Below, one piece after another: positions 58,480-64,000 of a DNA stretch of 64,000 nucleotides. The notes beneath the pieces are model-generated. The model saw only the letters and a program-made list of their open reading frames with translations. It did no database searches and was not told the origin of the DNA. Made by a program: the position numbers and the translations under genes. The stretch's first letter is position 1, and every line of letters starts with the position of its first letter. The DNA is from Anthostomella pinea (taxonomy: Eukaryota; Ascomycota; Sordariomycetes; Xylariales; Xylariaceae): NCBI GenBank assembly GCA_963556695.1, contig CAUWAG010000007.1:434001-498000 (forward strand), in the 5' to 3' direction.

Positions 58480-61400
58480 GCAAGCGGTTAAAATAATAAT
58501 TTATACTCAGTTAATTCCAGGCGCAATAACCGGGACAAGCATTTAACCACTGCGTATTCCACTGCAAATTATTCATTTAACTGCTTTAACGAGGAGAACT
58601 CTATGAATCTATAAAAGGCAAGGAATAACAGCTTAAAAACAGCCGTGTACCGTTATAACGTGTTTAAACAAGTAATATATAATACAGATAAAACGGTATT
58701 AAGCTAATAAGATTTAAGAAAGTTTTAAGTAATTATTTATTCAGTTCATTAATTAATTTACCTAGTAAGTTAATCTTCAAGAGAATAAATACGAAAATAA
58801 TATAAGCCGTTTTATAAATTGCTTTATATAATATTACGTATTATATAAAAAGTTAAAGTTAAATTATATTTGAAAATTACATGCTTTAAGAATTAATAGT
58901 TTAAAGGTGCCCACCATGGTGATCCAGTGATCCAAATTCTTAGTCACGTGACCCAGGTTCTGGTGGTCACGTGATCTGTGTACCGTTGCTCCGTTGCTCC
59001 AATCTCTCCACTGATCAGCACCCCACTTACTGGTCAACCTGTTTCCAATCGTCTCCTCTGGGCCTGCTATCAGGCCGCACTGTTCGTTGGTTCGTAACAC
59101 CCTCTTTTTAAGTCGACGTTTTAATCGCGTTAAAATATATAATAATTTATAATTAACTACAGCCGTACTAGCTTTAAGCTTGAATTAAAATTACGATTTA
59201 ATTAGCTAAAAATAACGATTAATACCGCACTTTTAATTATTAATGTTTTATTTATTATAAGCGTTTACGCAAGCTATGAGTAGGCCTGCCGTAAGTAAAA
59301 AAGGGGTATAAGTTTTTATTTATTTAAAAAAATTCAATTTATATCGTTAAAAAAACTAAATTATATGCTATAAATATCTAAATTGGACGAAAACTAAGCT
59401 TATATTGACATTTTACCGTTAACGACGATCAATTATTATAATATTCTCGACGTTAATATAATTTATACACGGTTATAATATAGTGTAAAAAATTAGAACT
59501 TGATAAATAATTTTCTATAAATCATTTTTTATGATTAAAACTAATTTTTATTATTATTATTACTTACTTCATATTTTATATCTTATTTTTATTTAATATT
59601 TAAAACACATCGTGACAGTGTACAGCCGTATCCACCTGGATGGATAGATGCTTAGTCATCAAGTCACGTGTAGATTTGATAAGGAGACTAGGACCAGTAT
59701 ATGTGTTGCAGCCTCAGCTGTACGCACATCTGTTCCTTTTCTCCCACCTTGTTATTTTCGTAATCAACACCAGATTGCAGCACAACGCCGCAGGCACCGT
59801 GTCACACGTATACTTTTGTTATTACATATCAATAACAAAGTAAGTAAACAATTACATTATATAACATATTTTACCGCTACGATTTAAATAATGTTAATTT
59901 CCTTTAAATCTAAGTCGATTTCATCGCGTAGGCCTTATTGTGATAGATCAACCATCTATCAGGTGATTGGTAGTGTGGAGACGTTGCCCCGCCGCACAGA
60001 TAGATATATAATTGTGGGTCGGGATTTAGGATCTATCACCCCACCAGAGTTAGCTGCTGCAGATCCCTCTTTCCTTCTTTACCAAAGTATTTTTGTTCAA
60101 TAGAGGTCATTACTGGGCATCTTCGTCCAAACCTTCTGCTTGACCCGTGACACTTATTCTTATTTATTTTTACGATTTTGAGCTAATATTAACCTTATTT
60201 ACCTTTAAATACCTTTAAACATTTTTCTTTTAAATATTCTCACTTTTAAGTTAAGTTTTTTATCTTTTTAAACGCTTTTTTAAGGCGATTTATTGCCTTT
60301 TTACGCCTTTAAGCCTTTTTGAGCCCCTTTTCAAGTCTTTTTTTATAGGTTAAGTCCTTTTTTAAATCCTTTCTTTAAGTCAGGTTATTGATTTTTCTTA
60401 AATTTCTTTTACTGCTATTGAATATAACTTATATTAATCTTGCTTTTATTTACTTTTAATTATATATATATATAAATACTTTTCTTCTTGAATAATCGAT
60501 TAAATAAACGTACATTTAAAAACTCAAGTACTTAAAATAACATTAATATACATATTTTGAGATTCTAGAAGGGTCACAAGCCTTGGGGGTGTGAGCGGTC
60601 GCTGCAAATGTTGTTGTCATTCTCAAGTATGCTTGGCAGGGCTAATCTACAGCTAAATACTATACTGCACTATGCCAGGGTGGATCCACTGTTCTCTTGA
60701 CAGCCCCCTAGTGGGTACTGCACCTAAGGGCACTATATCTGGGATCCAACATCTGACAATAGCCTTTAAAAAAACAATTTGAAATGATAGCTACTAGTTT
60801 AAAAAAAATGAAAAATCTTAAACGTGTCGGTAAAACTATTTATAAAGTTTTTTCTGCGTTATTTCTAATAATAACGAAGTGCTTACATATATAAAGTATT
60901 AAAAAGCTTCAATTTTTATATATCCCTTTTTAATCGTATAATTACACGCTTAACATCTCCCAAATATCCCTTTTTAAATAACTATTATATAATTATATAA
61001 ATCCATCTTTTAAGCAGCTTTATAAAAATACTTTGTACGTATAATTACATGTATTATATGTTTTAAATAACTACCTCGGTTAATCATTGTATAATTATTT
61101 ATATCTTTAATTTTATTATATAATTATATATATCGTTAACCTTTATTGCAGTTGAACGCCACTTTTAAATAAGTTGAAGCTTTTATTTTTATTACTTTTT
61201 TATATATAAGCCTTAAATCTCTAGAAGTTTTATTTTTATTATTTTGATATATCTTAATAAATGATTTTAAATGCTTAATCTTTAAGCTTAAGCCTCTATT
61301 ACCGCCATATTACTTATAAGTAAATAAACTAATAATAAAATTTAAATAACGCCTACGAGTAGAAGCGGTAAAACAAGTAATAACCTAATATTTAAACCAG

Positions 61401-61858
61401 TAATTTAATTAGCGTACAACGATTGTTTATATAAGCATTTAAAGCCTTCAACCTTTAAAGCTTTTAATAATAAGCTTTTAAGCTTTAAAGCTAATTTCTT
61501 TTTTATATAACCCTCTTTTTTTCCGATTGGGCTTATGAAAGCTATATTAAAGTTTACGATTTTAACTATTAATATATATATTAAACCTATTTTTAATCAA
61601 TATATAATATAATTGTATATTAATTACCATAAAAAAGATACTTTTAAAAACTATGCGTGTAATTATATATTATTTACTTTTGAAAACGGGCTACTTCAAA
61701 AGAACTATACGTATAATTACACGCTATTTTAGAACTAGTATTGATACCGTAAATCTAAAAATAAAACAATTTTTTTAAACAAAGACTTACTTACCCTTTA
61801 TGCCTTTTAAGTAAACAAGCCTAACTATTTACTTAATAATATTAACTTTAACGACTTA
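58480..61858. repeat. AT-rich, probably RIP-degraded block
   Basis: Most of this stretch is a mix of TTA, TAA, TTT and ATA words with many stops in all frames and no intact genes. The base composition drops sharply relative to the rest of the window. Such blocks in filamentous ascomycetes arise mainly from repeat-induced point mutation of transposons. GC-richer islands at about 58903-59100, 59610-60150 and 60565-60770 stand out inside it. Confidence 0.8.
59610..60155. mobile_element. Candidate LTR-type fragment(s) inside the AT-rich block
   Basis: A GC-richer island. TGACAGTGTACAGCCG near 59612 and GCACCGTGTCA near 59800 are short inverted ends (TGACA...TGTCA) as in an LTR. A second segment ends ACCCGTGACAC at 60151. 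No coding region, primer-binding site or target duplication was confirmed. Confidence 0.3.
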
Positions 61859-63313
61859 ACGTAGCTGACAAGCGAGTTGGTACTCGTCATGAACTTTTCA
61901 GCCAACACAATTCAAACTATTATATCTCCACTAACAACAATGGCACCGCGTTATAACAAATCAGACTTACAGCTAGCTGTCCAAGCTAAACGACATGACC
62001 CTTATATTTCTATATTTTAGCTTACGAAACTCTTTAACATCCCTTGTTCCTCTTTGAGTAATACAATCAAAGAAATGCCATCATGACGCAATAACATACT
62101 AAAAGACGTGACAAGCCTAAACAAGCTCAGCAAAGTAACAGAGAATAGTCTACAACAATCTCTGCTATTAATGCTGATAATTAGGTGGTTCCATTGTTCA
62201 TTATTATATAGGGCAAAACCCACCTCGCGTCATGGTATTGTAACACGACATTACCATGCAATTAGAAGGTGGCCGTGTCTGACAACAAATGAACTACAAA
62301 TAAGATTAGTTTAAAGTGGATTCAACATTTTGATGAGTATACCAGCCATGTATGACTACTAGTAAACGCCTCCTTATCCTAGATGGTCACAAAAGCCACC
62401 ATTTCTAGGTCTTTGAGAATTATTGTCAGAATAATAGTATTATTACTCTTTGTATGCCTGCCCACTTGTCACACAGGCTCCAGCCTTTAGATGTCTGTTG
62501 TTTTAGCCCGCTTAAACAAGCTTATGGCCGCTTAATTGAGGATCTCATCTGGCGTCATATAACCCATGTTTCAAAGAAAGACTTTCTCACAGCGTTTTGT
62601 AAAGCACACAACGCTGCCATGACACTAGAAAATGTTCAAGCAGGTTTTAGTGCCACTGGCCTTGTTCCTTTTGACCCAGAAAGTGTCATTTTAAAGGTGG
62701 ATGCTGTCACTGTCGTACGAATACCGTTGCCAGACCCTAATCTGCCACCCACTACTAGAACTTCAAAGACGCCTAGCACCATTAACGAAGCGGTAAACCA
62801 ATCGGTTTATATCCAAAATCGAGTCAGAAACTACCTTGGAAGCTCACCTATATCAATAATTGATGCATTGAGTTCGTTTTTAAAGGCTACATATGATTTT
62901 ATACATAAGGTCGCTTTGGTTAATTCCTGGGTCTGTGAGCTAGAAAAGGTCAATCATTTACTAAATAAATGCCAAAGAATAAAAAACAAATATCTGATAA
63001 AAGGAGGAATACTTTCTGTTAAAGATGTAATAGGTCTTCAGGCTACAAAGGATGGTACTGAGCTGGCAAGACATGAAATGAGTGAAGGTAGTTGTCGTCC
63101 AAGGGGGACAGCAGCGCGTGAGCAACGGTGTGGTGTTTGCGGCAGACCATTATGTGCGAACTTGTATATTAGAGATAAAAACCTCTAAGAAAGAGGAATC
63201 CGATTGATTGAATTGAATTGAATGCGTTGTGGTGAAGTTATCTCACATGACAATTAAAGAGTTTATAACAAGTGCCAATTTGCTTGTAATACCAACTCGC
63301 TTGTCAGCTACGT
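61859..63313. mobile_element. Fot1/pogo-type element, internally deleted, with perfect TIRs
   Basis: The first 24 bases (61859-61882) and the last 24 (63290-63313) are perfect inverted repeats (ACGTAGCTGACAAGCGAGTT, plus four more). They are flanked by TA on both sides (61857-61858, 63314-63315), the target duplication of pogo/Tc1 superfamily elements. At 1455 bp it is shorter than full Fot1-like elements (about 1.9-2.2 kb). Confidence 0.9.
61939..63188 (+). pseudogene. Fot1/pogo-type transposase relic
   Basis: The N-terminus MAPRYNKSDLQLAVQAK (start 61939) is the beginning of a psq-type DNA-binding domain and is cut by TAG at about 62018. The middle, including the first catalytic Asp, is largely missing. 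A remnant WIQHFDEYTSH and LLILDGHKSH, in broken frames, is seen near 62315-62400. The end is well kept from 62454 in one frame of about 244 codons: PAHLSHRLQPLDVCCFSPLK, ITHVSKKDFLTAFCKAH and GFSATGLVPFDPESV, the normal C-terminal half of Fot1-like transposases. Cys-rich CGVCGRPLC lies near the end. It cannot make active transposase, but the TIRs could still be used by an enzyme supplied elsewhere. Confidence 0.88.
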
Positions 63314-63315
63314 TA

Positions 63316-64000
63316 TTATGATTGTTTGTTTTTATTATAAACGTTTATTAAATTTATTAAAATGATCGGATTAATTTTAATAAGGTAAAACTTTAAGTAA
63401 TCAATATGTAAACCTTATTAAAAAATAACTATATATGCATTATACGAACAAATTAAGCTTTTAACTAGTAATAAGATAATAAATAAAGTAATCAATATAA
63501 CTTATTAAATATAAAGCCTAAAATGTATAATTTTTAAGTAATTCGTACATATATAATAATAATTGGATATTATACAATAACTTAATAAGTTGATATTTAA
63601 ATAACGGTTGGGTAAAGCCTTAAGCTATTTATCTAAATAGCGATTTGTTTTATTTAAACTGTTAATATAATACGAGTAAGACATTTTCTCGATTTTAATT
63701 TATTCTTTATTTTAACGTTTATAAATCTTAGATTTTTTATTGATCACGCGATAGTATTTATTAGCCTTGATGCTCGCAGCTAGATTTAAAGCTTTTATAA
63801 AACATTAAAAACAGCCGATAAAGCATATTAAGTCCGCGTCTAGCTTATAGGCTTTAGAAAAGCTTTTAACTCAACCGTATTTTTAAATTAATATAAAAGG
63901 CTTTTATTACAAAATGTAATAAAGCCTTTAAATGTTAACTATATTTAATAACAAATAGTATTATTATTTTAAAATAAGTCTTATTTATTTAAAAAACGTT
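63316..64000. repeat. AT-rich block continuing to the window end
   Basis: The same composition as the block before the Fot1-type element. No gene or RNA is seen. Confidence 0.75.

Overview
This window looks like chromosomal DNA of a filamentous ascomycete (Pezizomycotina). The genes are short and closely spaced, with introns of about 48-250 nt that have GT-AG ends. Protein families include a fungal rhodopsin-domain membrane protein, a GPI-type Ser/Thr-rich wall protein, a CAP59-type mannosyltransferase and Fot1/pogo and Tc1 transposons. One end is an AT-rich block of the kind left by repeat-induced point mutation (RIP). All exon structures were deduced by eye from splice signals and reading-frame continuity. 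I could not place the species.

Layout. 1-8500 holds a partial unknown gene, a mitochondrial acyl-CoA thioesterase, a mitochondrial ribosomal protein (mL50-like), a small secreted or membrane protein, and DAHP synthase, the entry enzyme of the shikimate pathway, with a possible CPC1/Gcn4 site upstream. 9800-12500 is an accessory stretch with a decayed SGNH/GDSL esterase gene and a degenerate minisatellite. A tRNA-Lys(UUU) gene at 13054-13191 carries, besides a canonical 14-nt intron, a 50-nt GT...AG insertion in the anticodon loop. 14473-20201 holds a frameshifted membrane-anchored lectin, a COX14-like protein and a repeat-bearing conserved protein. 22361-30683 holds a BTB protein, an MDR oxidoreductase, a serine carboxypeptidase, a DUF4267-like membrane protein and an unknown protein with a C-terminal cysteine cluster. 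32754-41490 holds ribosomal protein eL13, a SmgGDS-like armadillo protein, a rhodopsin-domain protein and a nitrilase. 44351-49790 holds a GPI-type wall protein, a possible DUF7587-like protein and a single-pass surface protein. 50665-56984 is a neighbouring pair of glycosyltransferases (CMT1/CAP59-like and GT2 cellulose-synthase-like), both interrupted.

Mobile DNA. At least eight copies of one small inverted-repeat element (about 200 bp, MITE) lie between genes from 21.9 to 42.9 kb. Their ends match the right end of a decayed Tc1-type (DD34E) transposon at 57.2-58.4 kb, which suggests that family mobilised them. From 58.5 kb to the window end the sequence is very AT-rich, with a few GC-richer islands. 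One island is a 1455-bp deletion derivative of a Fot1/pogo element with perfect 24-bp inverted repeats and a TA target duplication.

The housekeeping genes (thioesterase, mL50, DAHP synthase, COX14, eL13, SmgGDS) look intact. Several secreted or cell-surface genes (SGNH esterase, lectin, both glycosyltransferases) carry stops or frameshifts. This reads as an ordinary chromosome arm grading into an accessory, transposon-rich segment.
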